Shown: in pieces, positions 23,737-32,307 of the stretch
Numbering within the stretch: position 1 is the first letter of the stretch
Layout of the letters: the number at the start of each line of letters is the position of its first letter
Source of the DNA: Bryobacterales bacterium
GTDB taxonomy: Bacteria; Acidobacteriota; Terriglobia; Bryobacterales; Bryobacteraceae
Direction of reading: 5' to 3'
Length of the DNA stretch: 32,426 nucleotides
Assembly: GCA_003136575.1 (NCBI GenBank)
Contig: PLEX01000080.1
Location: 4,169-36,594, forward strand
Made by a program: the position numbers and the translations under genes
The notes under the pieces: model-generated
What the model was told of the DNA's origin: nothing
The model's database searches: none
The model's input: the letters and a program-made list of their open reading frames with translations, nothing else

Positions 23737-25230
23737 TTACTTAGGATCTGGCTGCGCCTTCTTCGCCTTCGCCGCTGGTTTGACCGCGCCGCCTTCGGGC
23801 TTCCTCACCTGCTGGAAATACTCCTGCACGTAAGCCTGCACGGACAGCGGGATTTCATCGCGGCTCACTTCGCCCTCGCCTTCACCGTGAGTGGCGGCTT
23901 TGTCCTTGTACGCAGTCGTCAGCTTCTGGTTGCCGGACTGCACTTCGATCATCGATTCGCCCGACACCTGTTCCGACCGTTTACCGATCAGTTCGCTGAT
24001 CTTGCCCATCGCCTTCATCTGCGCTGCCGCCTTGATGGCCTTCAGTCCGTCTTCCGACCCGGCGACGCTGGGGCCCTCCTGCTGCTGGTCGCCGTTGCCG
24101 CTGGTCTGGCCCGGCGAGTTGCCCTTTTGCGCATTGCCGCTGGCCTCGCCGTCGGCGGCCTGCTTGTTTTCCTCGTCGCCCGATTCGCCCTGCTGCTGAC
24201 CAGCCTGTGCCTGGTTGCCCGGCTTCGATTGCTGTTGCTTTCCGCCCGAGCTTTTCTTATCGGCCTGCGGACTGGGCGCGCCCATCATGTTGTCCATGGC
24301 GTCTTTCAACTTTGAAAGAAGCGACTTCTCGGATCGCTCACCGCTCTTCGCGCCACTCTGCGCGCCTTGCTGATCCGGAGAAGATTCGCCGGGCTTCTTG
24401 TTCTCTCCCGATTGCGAGCCATTGCCGTTCTTCGGCGCGTCTTTGGGCGATTCCAGCGGATCGCCGTTCTGCATGTTCTGGTCGAGTTTCGCGTCCTGCC
24501 CGTTGCCCGGCGACTTTTCCGCCGATTTCAAAGCATCCGCAAGCGCCTCGTCCAGTTTTTCGTCCGGCTTCTGGTCCAGATTGGCGCCCAGGCCGAGTTT
24601 TGAAAGGAGGGACCGCGCTTCGTCGAAGTCGTTTTGCTTCTCCGGGAGTTTGGCTGGCTTGGCGGCTTTCGTGACAGGAACGGCGGCCAGATCCTGGAAG
24701 AGGACCTCTGTAATCGGCGCGCTCAGGTTCAGGTCATGCCCAAAGAAATAGCGCAGGGAGACGAGGCCGGTGGACACAAGCAATAGCGCGACGAGGCCGT
24801 AGAGCGCCTTCGGGAATCGGAACGGCACTGTAGTGGCGACATCGACTTCGCTGGCAACCGATTCGGCCTGGCCGCGCTGCGCGAGCAGAATTGCTTCGGC
24901 TTCAGGCGTCAGCTTGCCGGATTTCGCGGCTGTTGCGTTCGACGTGGCAAAGTAATGCGCGGTGGAAAGCGAATCGTGCAGGCCGGCTTTATCGTCCAGC
25001 CAGACCGCGGCTGCGTACTCGCTGGGCAATCTCCTGCGGAGTTTTGCCGCCGCCCAGACCGTCACGGCCACGGCGAACAGCGCTACTACCCACCATTCCA
25101 CGTAGCGCGTACCCAGGGTCAGCAACAGGGCCAGTCCGGCGATCGCAAGAGCCGCGGAGAACGCAAACTGCTTCAACACTTCGTTGAAAAGCAGGCGGTG
25201 GCGGGCCTTGTGAATCAGTTCCTGGAGCAT
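23737..25230 (-). CDS. Membrane protein with long low-complexity domain (DUF4175-like)
   Basis: Predicted 497-residue protein. Two membrane segments are near residues 23-40 and 44-62 and a third near 142-160. From about 200 to 410 it is dominated by Lys, Gln, Gly, Asn, Ser and Glu (for example NKKPGESSPDQQGAQSG), a disordered stretch resembling the DUF4175 family's C-terminal part. A final ordered tail near 420-480 (ISELIGKRSEQVSGES, IPLSVQAYVQEYFQQV) may bind a partner. In related genomes such genes sit with MoxR-type ATPases; none is present here. The start lies 27 bases from the divergent gene at 25258, so both promoters must be close together or inside coding DNA. Confidence 0.7.
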   Translation of the reverse strand: MLQELIHKARHRLLFNEVLKQFAFSAALAIAGLALLLTLGTRYVEWWVVALFAVAVTVWAAAKLRRRLPSEYAAAVWLDDKAGLHDSLSTAHYFATSNATAAKSGKLTPEAEAILLAQRGQAESVASEVDVATTVPFRFPKALYGLVALLLVSTGLVSLRYFFGHDLNLSAPITEVLFQDLAAVPVTKAAKPAKLPEKQNDFDEARSLLSKLGLGANLDQKPDEKLDEALADALKSAEKSPGNGQDAKLDQNMQNGDPLESPKDAPKNGNGSQSGENKKPGESSPDQQGAQSGAKSGERSEKSLLSKLKDAMDNMMGAPSPQADKKSSGGKQQQSKPGNQAQAGQQQGESGDEENKQAADGEASGNAQKGNSPGQTSGNGDQQQEGPSVAGSEDGLKAIKAAAQMKAMGKISELIGKRSEQVSGESMIEVQSGNQKLTTAYKDKAATHGEGEGEVSRDEIPLSVQAYVQEYFQQVRKPEGGAVKPAAKAKKAQPDPK

Positions 25231-25257
25231 CTGCGGGTTCCGTAATATACTTTAGCA

Positions 25258-27048
25258 ATGAGCGCGCAGGCAGCCAGGCACGATTTGGCGCGAGGCGCAC
25301 AAACGTCCGCACAAACCCTTGCCGGACGCGGGGTCCTTTCCGCGCGCCGGGTCGCTTGTGGTTTTGCAATCATTACGGCGCTGGCAGCCGGCCACGTGCT
25401 CAGCGCGCAGCCGTTGATCGGATCGAAAGCCTGGGTGAGGGCAAAGCTCGGACCATTCGAAGCGGTCAGCGACGACGGGCGCAACCCGGCCATACAGGCT
25501 CTCAGCCAGTTCGAGCAATTCCGGTACGCGCTGGGCGCGGCAATGGGCCAGTCCGAATTGCGACTCGATCCGCCGTTACGCATCATCGTTTTTCGCGATG
25601 CGAAAGAGATGGCCGCGCAGGGTTGCGATGGCATCCACATGGGCCGCGATCATCTGATGGCATGCGCGGTTGCCGGCGGCCAACTGCCGGCGCCCATGGT
25701 TCGCGAGTTGACGCACCGCCTGCTGGAAACGAATTTCACCGGCATTCCGCCGGCCACCGAACAGGCGCTCGAAACGTTCTTCAGCACCGTGGCTTCGAAC
25801 GCCGTTCACGTTACCTGGGGCGCGCCGCCGCCGGTCGCCGAGCGAACGCGCGACTGGGCGCTGATCCACCGCCTGATTACACAACCGGAAACTTCGGGCC
25901 GCGCGCATATTTATCTGCACAATCTCGCCACTGGCATGGACGCGAACGGCGCAATCCGCAGCATGGGCGAAGACGTGGCGAAGTTTAACGCCGATGTGGA
26001 TCGATATTTCGCGGCAGGCGTATTTCAGACGGTTCAGGCGCCCAACCGACCGTTGAATCCGGACCGCGATTTCGTCACGGCGATCCTCACCGCCGATGAA
26101 GGCCAGCTGGCGCGCGCCGATCTGATGGGGCCTGGAGCGGAAGCCAGTTACATCGCGCTGCTGAAAGCGGGCAAGCACACCGCTGAAGCCAACGAAGGCC
26201 TGGGATTTCTGGCACTGCGGTCGGGCGACGAAGATAAGGCCGGCGAGTATTTCGCCGAAGCATGTAAGGCGGGGTCAAAGAACGTTGTGGCGCTTACGAC
26301 GTACGGCAAATGGGAGAAACATTACGACGTCGCGATCGACGTGCTAAAGGAGGCGCTGACATTCGATCCGAAGTACGCTCCCGCGCACTGGGAATTGGGC
26401 GACAAGCTCGACGATCCCACCGCGCGTCTGGCCGAATGGAAGATTGCACTGGGGCTTGCGCCTCACAACGTCGATTGGTGGGTTTCGTATGCAAGGCTCA
26501 ACGAGGGCCAGAAGCACTGGGCGGAAGCAGGACGCGCATGGACGGCCGCAGCGCAGGCGTCTTCCGATCCGGCAAAGCGCGAAGAGTACCTGAGCGCGCG
26601 CGGCAGGATCGAGCAGCAGCGACTGGACGACGAAGCGGCGGAGAAGCGTCGCGACGAATTGGCAAAGGCCGCCGAGATCGACCGCCTGAAGGCCGAAGCC
26701 CGCAAGGAAATCGCGAGCATCGAAGCGCGGGCGAATTCGCAGAGTCCGAAGAAAAATGACAACGCGCCGGTGCTCGACTGGTGGGACGATGCAAACGCGC
26801 CAACCCTGACCGGCACGCTCACCCGCGTCGATTGCGTCGGGAAACAACTGCGACTGACAGTGAAGGAGACGGGCGGCGCGGTTCGGGTGCTGTCGATAGC
26901 CGATCCTTCGGGAATCAATGTGAAGGGCGGCGAAGTGACGTTCACTTGCGGCGTGCAGAAACCAAGGGCGGTAATCGTTCACTACAAGCCGGCTGCGGAT
27001 TCAGCAGGCGGCGTTTTTGGCCAGGTGACCGGGATCGAATACAAGTGA
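25258..27048 (+). CDS. Secreted TPR protein with degenerate metallopeptidase-like domain
   Basis: Predicted 596-residue exported protein. A basic leader of 30 residues precedes the hydrophobic core near 34-50 (CGFAIITALAAGHVLSA) and a site before Gln51. Residues 55-260 resemble the DUF1570/gluzincin-like domain of acidobacterial TPR proteins. The expected HExxH appears as RELTH (149-153), with the first His replaced by Arg, so it is probably not a zinc peptidase. TPR-like helices span about 290-440 (YIALLKAGKHTAEANEGLGF), a coiled coil 440-500 (RRDELAKAAEIDRLKAEARK), and a small beta domain ends the protein. Its stop overlaps the sulfatase GTG by GTGA, so the two are translated together. Confidence 0.75.
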   Translation: MSAQAARHDLARGAQTSAQTLAGRGVLSARRVACGFAIITALAAGHVLSAQPLIGSKAWVRAKLGPFEAVSDDGRNPAIQALSQFEQFRYALGAAMGQSELRLDPPLRIIVFRDAKEMAAQGCDGIHMGRDHLMACAVAGGQLPAPMVRELTHRLLETNFTGIPPATEQALETFFSTVASNAVHVTWGAPPPVAERTRDWALIHRLITQPETSGRAHIYLHNLATGMDANGAIRSMGEDVAKFNADVDRYFAAGVFQTVQAPNRPLNPDRDFVTAILTADEGQLARADLMGPGAEASYIALLKAGKHTAEANEGLGFLALRSGDEDKAGEYFAEACKAGSKNVVALTTYGKWEKHYDVAIDVLKEALTFDPKYAPAHWELGDKLDDPTARLAEWKIALGLAPHNVDWWVSYARLNEGQKHWAEAGRAWTAAAQASSDPAKREEYLSARGRIEQQRLDDEAAEKRRDELAKAAEIDRLKAEARKEIASIEARANSQSPKKNDNAPVLDWWDDANAPTLTGTLTRVDCVGKQLRLTVKETGGAVRVLSIADPSGINVKGGEVTFTCGVQKPRAVIVHYKPAADSAGGVFGQVTGIEYK

Positions 27049-28568
27049 AGATCACAAGACGTTCGGCGCTGGCCGGTCTGGCTGCAACCCCACTGGCGAT
27101 TTCGCAAACCAGAGCGCAGAGACGGCCGAGCTTCCTGTTCATTCTCGCCGACGACCACGCCGGCTATGTGATGGGCTGCGACGGCAATGCGAAGGCGAGC
27201 ACGCCGAACATCGATCGTCTGGCAAGCGAAGGCACTCGTTTCAGCGCCCACCATTGCAACTCGCCGGTTTGCACGCCGTCGCGGCAATCGTTTTTGACAG
27301 GGCAGTTGCCGCACGCGGCGGGCGTGACGGTGCTCACCACCCCGCTGGCGCAGGATAAACCCACGCTCGCCAAACAGTTCAAGCTTGCGGGCTACAGCAC
27401 CGCGGTGTTCGGCAAGATGCACTTCAATCGACCAGCCGAACCTGGCCTGCATGGTTTCGACGTGGTGAAGACGGAAGATCAGATCACGAAAGACTGGCAG
27501 GCGAATGTGAAGCCCCGTCCGCTGCCTTCCAACGTGAGAACCAAGCCGGCATGGCAGCCCTTCAAAGATCCGGCGCGAATCTGGCTCAACTCCGAGAAGC
27601 TGCCATTTCCGCGATTCGACGAGGATATGCGCGGCACGTTCATCGCGAACCAGGCGATCGACTATCTTGAGCAGCATCGAAATCAGCCGTTTGCACTCTG
27701 GACCAGTTTTCAGGAGCCGCATTCGCCTTACGATTTTCCTTTGGAAGACCGCGGGCGTTTCGATCCCGACGGCTTTCCCGTTCCGCGCGTCGGCCCCGAG
27801 GACGCATGGCAGATTCCGCTCGTCTTCCGCGATCTGACGAACGACGAAAAACGCGGCATCGTCGCGGCGTACTACACGTCGGTGTCGTTTCTGGATCGCA
27901 ACGTCGGGCGCATGCTGGACGCGCTGCGGCGGCTGCATCTCGAAGAAGACACGTTCGTGATCTACATGGCCGACCATGGTTACGATCTCGGGCAGCACGG
28001 TCGATTTGAAAAACATTGCGGCTACGAGCCGTCGCTGCGCGTGCCGCTGATTATGCGCTATCCCGGCAAGATCCGGCGCGGCGTTGTGACGGACCTGACT
28101 GAGCATATAGATGTGCCGGCCACGATTGTCGACGTAATGGATTTGCCGCCGCTACCGGTGCAGCACGGGCAGAGCCTTCGGCCATATATCGAGGGCCGCC
28201 GGATGACCAATGCGCGCGATCACGTGTTCAGCGAGTATCTCGAAAACGAAGAAGCGTACATCAAGACCAAAGAGTGGAAGTATATATTCTGTTCGGGCAA
28301 GCGCGCGCGGCAGGACGGATACCAGACGGATCGTCCGACGCCCGGGCGCTACCGCCGGTTGTACAACCTGAAAGACGATCCGGGCGAGTTCACCGACGTG
28401 GCGGCGGCGCATCCGGAGATGGTGGAGAAGTTCTCGGGTCTCTTGCTGGAGCGGTATCGTGCGACGCATCCGGAGCGGGCATCGGAGCCAGCGGGCGCGA
28501 GCCGCGACGAAGCGATTGAGTTTTACCTGAGGCCTCGGGATGCCCCGGCGATTGCGGCGGCCGGGTAG
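27045..28568 (+). CDS. Tat-exported sulfatase
   Basis: Predicted 507-residue enzyme that hydrolyses sulfate esters. The N-terminus ITRRSALAGLAA is a twin-arginine signal (Arg5, Arg6). Metal ligands DD at 36-37 follow ILADDHAG. CTPSR with Cys76 is the site converted to formylglycine by a maturase. Later motifs include AVFGKMHF, FQEPHSPYDFP, YMADHGYDLGQHGRFEKH and LRVPLIMRYPG. The substrate is unknown; polysaccharide or choline sulfates are typical. Translation starts at GTG overlapping the stop of the TPR gene (GTGA). No formylglycine-generating enzyme gene is in the window. Confidence 0.93.
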   Translation: MKITRRSALAGLAATPLAISQTRAQRRPSFLFILADDHAGYVMGCDGNAKASTPNIDRLASEGTRFSAHHCNSPVCTPSRQSFLTGQLPHAAGVTVLTTPLAQDKPTLAKQFKLAGYSTAVFGKMHFNRPAEPGLHGFDVVKTEDQITKDWQANVKPRPLPSNVRTKPAWQPFKDPARIWLNSEKLPFPRFDEDMRGTFIANQAIDYLEQHRNQPFALWTSFQEPHSPYDFPLEDRGRFDPDGFPVPRVGPEDAWQIPLVFRDLTNDEKRGIVAAYYTSVSFLDRNVGRMLDALRRLHLEEDTFVIYMADHGYDLGQHGRFEKHCGYEPSLRVPLIMRYPGKIRRGVVTDLTEHIDVPATIVDVMDLPPLPVQHGQSLRPYIEGRRMTNARDHVFSEYLENEEAYIKTKEWKYIFCSGKRARQDGYQTDRPTPGRYRRLYNLKDDPGEFTDVAAAHPEMVEKFSGLLLERYRATHPERASEPAGASRDEAIEFYLRPRDAPAIAAAG

Positions 28569-28616
28569 TTTGGGGGCGATATCCCGCCATCCGAGCGTGG
28601 GGATAATGAAAAGACA

Positions 28617-28853
28617 ATGACGCTGCGCGATACCTCCCCTCTGGCCGACGAGGTTTACTTCCGGCGTCTCGCGGAAATGACTCCGTCCGAGCGGGTCAAT
28701 ATCGGGGCTGCGCTTTGGGCTGCGGGCGATCAACTCCAGCGCGCCGGGACCCGCCGTCTGTACCCGGACGCCGATGATGCGGAGATCAACTTCCGGGTTG
28801 CCTCGGCACGGTACGGCCCGGATCTCGCCCGTAAGGCGTACGGAAGGCAATGA
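28617..28853 (+). CDS. Small conserved protein paired with nucleotidyltransferase
   Basis: Predicted 78-residue soluble protein, largely helical: EVYFRRLAEMTPSERVNIGA then AALWAAGDQLQRAG and a tail INFRVASARYGPDLARKAYG. I recognise no named family, although 70-80-residue proteins ending in RYGxxLAxKAY next to nucleotidyltransferases look recurrent in bacteria. Its stop overlaps the start of the nucleotidyltransferase gene by ATGA, so the two are made together. By analogy with antitoxin-toxin and MNT/HEPN pairs it may be the partner or inhibitor, but this is inference. No strong ribosome site is seen. Confidence 0.65.
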   Translation: MTLRDTSPLADEVYFRRLAEMTPSERVNIGAALWAAGDQLQRAGTRRLYPDADDAEINFRVASARYGPDLARKAYGRQ

Positions 28854-29416
28854 TCTCGGCTTCGGATGCTTTTGCGCCTCTGCGTGCCGCGCTCGAACGG
28901 GCCGGAGTTCGATACGCTGTTGGCGGCTCGTGGGCCAGCACCGCATTTGGTGAGCCGCGCTTTACAAACGACGTGGACGTACTCGCCGATTTCACGCTGG
29001 GTAAGTTGAATCGGTTTCTGGAGGAATTGCCGGAGACATTCTTTTCGGATCCGGAGGAGGCCCGAAGCGCGGTCCGTTTGGGCCGGCCTTTCAACGTCAT
29101 CTACATGCCGATGGCTTTCAAGTTCGATTTCTTCCCGGCACGCGCTTTCCCGCTCGGCATTCAGGAACTGGATCGCGCCGTCTTCCTGGTCGACAGCGGA
29201 CTGTCCGAGACGCCCGTGCCGTTCGTCACCCCCGAGGATATTCTGCTTGCAAAGCTGCATTGGTTCAGGGAAGGTGGTGAGGTATCCGCCGTGCAGTGGC
29301 GCGATATTCAGGGCATCGTCCGTAGCCGCGCAGAATCTCTCGACCGGGAATACCTGGGGCATAGCGCGGAGAAGCTTGGAGTATTCGCCCTGCTGAAGAA
29401 AGCGTTCGGGAACTGA
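28850..29416 (+). CDS. Nucleotidyltransferase-fold protein (AbiEii/DUF6036-like)
   Basis: Predicted 188-residue protein with the minimal nucleotidyltransferase signature: GGS at residues 25-27, then FTNDVDVLAD with Asp41 and Asp43, and a third acidic residue Asp93 in FKFDFF. The C-terminal half (PEDILLAKLHWFREGGEVSA, then QWRDIQGIV) is typical of AbiEii/DUF6036 proteins, which may transfer nucleotides to RNA or proteins and act as toxins or phage-defence factors. All three acidic residues are present, so it is likely active. It starts inside an ATGA overlap with the 78-residue gene and has no other partner in the operon. Confidence 0.82.
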   Translation: MISASDAFAPLRAALERAGVRYAVGGSWASTAFGEPRFTNDVDVLADFTLGKLNRFLEELPETFFSDPEEARSAVRLGRPFNVIYMPMAFKFDFFPARAFPLGIQELDRAVFLVDSGLSETPVPFVTPEDILLAKLHWFREGGEVSAVQWRDIQGIVRSRAESLDREYLGHSAEKLGVFALLKKAFGN

Positions 29417-29494
29417 GCGGGAATCGGCCGCCCGATAAAACCGGCGATTGCCAGTCAACACTTTCCCGGCCTGATTCGTTTACTATTCAGAAGA

Positions 29495-30019
29495 ATGCAG
29501 GAAGCGGCTTTGATGCTCGAAATCCCGCGTGAGGCGAGCGATTCATTCGACCGGATTGTTCGCGAGCGCGAGACGCGGGTGATGCGCGCGGCGTACCGGA
29601 TTCTCGGCAACTGGTCCGATGCCGAAGACGTCGCGCAGGAGGTCTTCCTGCGGCTGCATCGGCATGGCTCTTCGTTTCCAAATGACGCGGCGTTTGGTTC
29701 GTGGCTTTACCGCGTAACGGTGAATCTGTGTCTGGATCGGACGCGCGCGGCGCGCCCGACCGGCGAGATGCCGGAGTTGCGGTCGCAGGATCAGTCCGCG
29801 GAAGCCGCTGTTATTCGGGAGCAGGAGAAGCGGCGGCTTATGGATGCGCTCTCGACATTGCCACCCAGAGAACGGGCCGCCGTGGTATTGCGGGAGATTG
29901 AAGGGTTGTCGACAAGCGAAGTCGCGTCGGTAATGGGTTCGGCTGAGGCGACTGTACGCAGTCAGGTTGCACGCGCGATTGCGAGGCTTCGGGAAGTGAT
30001 GAGCGCGGAGGAGAGATGA
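29495..30019 (+). CDS. ECF-type RNA polymerase sigma factor (second)
   Basis: Predicted 174-residue sigma factor. Region 2 covers about 25-88 (MRAAYRILGNWSDAEDVAQE, then WLYRVTVNLCLDRTR). Region 4 covers about 115-168 (ALSTLPPRERAAVVLREIEG, then TSEVASVMGSAEATVRSQVA). It should drive a small regulon that probably includes the genes behind it. Start choice: ATG 29495 is the first; ATG 29513 has a better-spaced AGGAAG and loses six non-conserved residues. The stop overlaps the next start by ATGA. It is a separate circuit from the sigma factor at 8574-9116; the two proteins are only distantly alike. Confidence 0.92.
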   Translation: MQEAALMLEIPREASDSFDRIVRERETRVMRAAYRILGNWSDAEDVAQEVFLRLHRHGSSFPNDAAFGSWLYRVTVNLCLDRTRAARPTGEMPELRSQDQSAEAAVIREQEKRRLMDALSTLPPRERAAVVLREIEGLSTSEVASVMGSAEATVRSQVARAIARLREVMSAEER

Positions 30020-30456
30020 CAGAAGACCAGATCCGCGAACTATTCCGCGAGATGCGGGAAGAGCCCGTTCCGGCCGATTCGCGGGCGCGGGTTCGGGTGG
30101 CGGTAGACGAGAGGAGCCGGACCTGGGCCGAGAGATTGCGCCGGCATTGGAAGATTGCGGCGGCGGTTTTGGTCCCGGCGTTCGCTGTATTGGTTGCGAT
30201 GCTTGCGCGGGAACCGGTGCGTGTCCCGCGGCCCGAGGCGAATGCAAGACCAACGGCGGCGGAAGAGACGGCGGCTCTGACGGCAATGCCCGCGCCGGAA
30301 GTGTCCGCGTCGCACCCCCGGCTCGCGGCGCACCGGGCCGTAAGGGCCGTTCCCCGGCCGTCAGCCGAGCGAATCGCCGATGGCAACGCCGCCGGAGTGG
30401 TGATTCGGATCGAGACGCCGGATCCCAATGTTGTAATCCTCCTCGTCGGGGGCTAG
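30016..30456 (+). CDS. Single-pass membrane protein, putative anti-sigma factor
   Basis: Predicted 146-residue protein overlapping the sigma gene by ATGA. A charged cytoplasmic part of 45 residues (DQIRELFREMREEPVP) precedes one membrane segment near 45-63 (WKIAAAVLVPAFAVLVAML). A periplasmic tail of about 80 residues follows, rich in Pro, Ala and Arg and ending in beta strands VVIRIETPDPNVVILLVGG. No zinc-binding motif is present. Position and topology suggest an anti-sigma factor or a sensor subunit, analogous to the protein at 8212-8577. It is followed 34 bases later by an exported protein gene. Confidence 0.65.
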   Translation: MTEDQIRELFREMREEPVPADSRARVRVAVDERSRTWAERLRRHWKIAAAVLVPAFAVLVAMLAREPVRVPRPEANARPTAAEETAALTAMPAPEVSASHPRLAAHRAVRAVPRPSAERIADGNAAGVVIRIETPDPNVVILLVGG

Positions 30457-30490
30457 ACAGATCGAACAGTTTGAAAGAAAAGGAAACGAT

Positions 30491-31321
30491 ATGCGTTTAT
30501 CCACGGTTGTTGTCGCAGCGGCAGTGGCCGCGAGTTTCGCTTATGGGCAGAATCCTGCAGGCGACGCAAAGGCCCCCGAGGCTCCGGCTCCGCAGCCGGG
30601 CATTTCGGAACCACTGCAGGCGGAAATCATCCACGTCAAGACGCTGACGGGGGATTCGTTCGATCGACTGGCGAGGCTGCTCTCCGTGTTCAATGCCCGC
30701 TTGATGTCCGACGAGAAGCTCCGCACCATCATTGTCTATGCCCCTAAAGACGTTGTCGCGCAAATGCGCCGCGTCGTGGCGGAACTGGACACGCCGGGAA
30801 GTGAAGCGGCAATCGGGCGGAACATCGAAATGACGATGACATTCCTGCGATGCTCGACGAAAGTCTCGGCAACGGCTAAACCATTGCCTGACGATATGGA
30901 GGCGGTTGCGAAGCAGCTCAGAGCCGCGACCCAGTATCAGGATATTCAGCTTTGGGATATCGTACCGCTGCGTCTGCAGGAAGGCAAGACAACAAGCGAT
31001 AATATGACGCTGCCCAACGTCGATTCGACATCGCTCCCTACTATCCTGAATATTTCGATACTCCCCGATGGAGCGACGAAGAAAGGTCAGAACTGGTCCG
31101 TGCGTTTCGGAAAGATGGCGCTCGATTTGCGGATGCCGGTAGTATCCGGCACCTTTTCGGGAAACGAGGGCAAAAGCGCCCCGCAGTATAGTTACCAGAA
31201 TGTCGGCCTGAACACGGCTGGCGACTTCCTGGAAGGCCAGAAAACCGTGCTCGGGAAGGTTTCAGGCTCAGAGAACGATACGGCGATTTTCGTGGTGGTT
31301 TCGCTGAAAGTGCTCGATTGA
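30491..31321 (+). CDS. Secreted protein with secretin-like N-terminal domain
   Basis: Predicted 276-residue exported protein. Residues 1-19 form a signal peptide (cleavage near AYGQ). Pro/Ala-rich residues 20-40 are followed by a segment resembling short secretin or NolW-like domains (LRTIIVYAPKDVVAQMRRVV near residues 77-96). The C-terminal half has beta patterns such as MALDLRMPVVSGTF and TAIFVVVSLKVLD. The role is unknown; it could assist outer-membrane assembly or sensing. AAAGGAAA precedes the ATG. It follows the sigma/anti-sigma genes and is the probable target or sensor of that system. Confidence 0.7.
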   Translation: MRLSTVVVAAAVAASFAYGQNPAGDAKAPEAPAPQPGISEPLQAEIIHVKTLTGDSFDRLARLLSVFNARLMSDEKLRTIIVYAPKDVVAQMRRVVAELDTPGSEAAIGRNIEMTMTFLRCSTKVSATAKPLPDDMEAVAKQLRAATQYQDIQLWDIVPLRLQEGKTTSDNMTLPNVDSTSLPTILNISILPDGATKKGQNWSVRFGKMALDLRMPVVSGTFSGNEGKSAPQYSYQNVGLNTAGDFLEGQKTVLGKVSGSENDTAIFVVVSLKVLD

Positions 31322-31390
31322 AGGACGCCGTTCGGAACCGGTGCTTGCTTCTGCTTCCTATGCTTGCTTGTTTTGCTGAACCATAGTCAC

Positions 31391-31804
31391 ATGGAAACCT
31401 CGCATGCGGACCGAGTTCGCGAATACGCCCGCCGCGAATACATCGAACCCGCCCGAGCGCGCCATCAGTCCATGATCAGCGTAGTAGCGGGCGACGTCCA
31501 CAGAGGAGTACGCCTCGCCAACCGTGTCCCCCTGGTTTGCCAGGCGCTCAAGTCGCACAAGGTCCTGACCGAAAACCATCTGCGCCTGGAAAGGCTGGAG
31601 GGTCCCCCCTCGGGAATGGGTACAAGGGTCACCTTCACTTACCGCATACTGGATGGTTCTCAGCAGGCCTCTGCGCAGCCCGAAGATTGGCCATTTCGCA
31701 AATTGCGGGGGGTGGCGAGGGAGGTGTTTCGCAGCCTTGGAGGTGGCGAGACATTTCTTCGTATAGAGCGCGAAGAATTTCACGGTCCGGAGAAAAGCTC
31801 CTGA
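31391..31804 (+). CDS. Small conserved protein upstream of a PIN gene
   Basis: Predicted 137-residue soluble protein. It has helical HADRVREYARREYIEPARAR at 5-24, the motif GDVHRGVRLANRVPLVCQAL at 34-53, and GPPSGMGTRVTFTYRIL at 71-87. This matches a small family of unknown function that I know only from the GDVH...NRVPxVCxAL pattern; a nucleic-acid-binding role is a guess. The ATG at 31391 was chosen over a TTG at 31364 because conservation starts there. The stop overlaps the start of the PIN toxin remnant, as expected for an antitoxin, which would be an atypical antitoxin fold. Confidence 0.65.
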   Translation: METSHADRVREYARREYIEPARARHQSMISVVAGDVHRGVRLANRVPLVCQALKSHKVLTENHLRLERLEGPPSGMGTRVTFTYRILDGSQQASAQPEDWPFRKLRGVAREVFRSLGGGETFLRIEREEFHGPEKSS

Positions 31805-32225
31805 GCCGCATCTACTGGGACACGATGCTCTTCATCTATTGGCTCGAAGACCATCCGCAGCACGCGGCCCGGATGGGGCGGATTTACGAGAGAATGCAGG
31901 CGAGGGGAGACAAACTCTGCACCAGCGTGTTTACTATCGGCGAAGTGTTGACGGGCTTATAAGCGCGACGCGTTTGAGACGGCGCTGCAAGATACATGAG
32001 GCGTTCTGGTCTCCTCAGATCGAACTGATTCCTTTTACGCCTGAAGCAGCGGAGAGTTATGCCCGAATCCGCGCAATCCACCGTGTTTCACCAGCAGACG
32101 CAATCCATCTTGCGAGCGCGGCGACCGCGGGAGTAGACCTTTTCCTGACTAATGACCACCGATTGCAATCGCTCGTGATCCCTGGAATTCACTTTATTGC
32201 GGGCATGGATGTGAACGTTTTCTGA
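31801..32225 (+). pseudogene. PIN-domain toxin (VapC-like), two frameshifts
   Basis: The reading begins IYWDTMLFIYWLEDHP (acidic Asp) after an unusual CTG in a CTGA overlap, and continues to TIGEVLTG. An extra base near 31957 then shifts it to YKRDAFETALQDT. Another near 31997 shifts it to EAFWSPQIELIPF, SPADAIHLASAAT and DLFLTNDHRL to the stop at 32223-32225. Deleting the two bases gives one continuous PIN domain of about 141 residues with its acidic residues (Asp, Glu, Asp, Asp) kept. PIN toxins cut RNA. As written it cannot be translated in full, so it is a recent pseudogene or carries sequence errors. Confidence 0.78.
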
Positions 32226-32307
32226 ATCCGGCTAACCTTCGACGCTCCGGCAATACGCCACCCTGCGCATCCTGATAAAATCTAACTTTCCCCCTTCAGG
32301 AGGCCGA

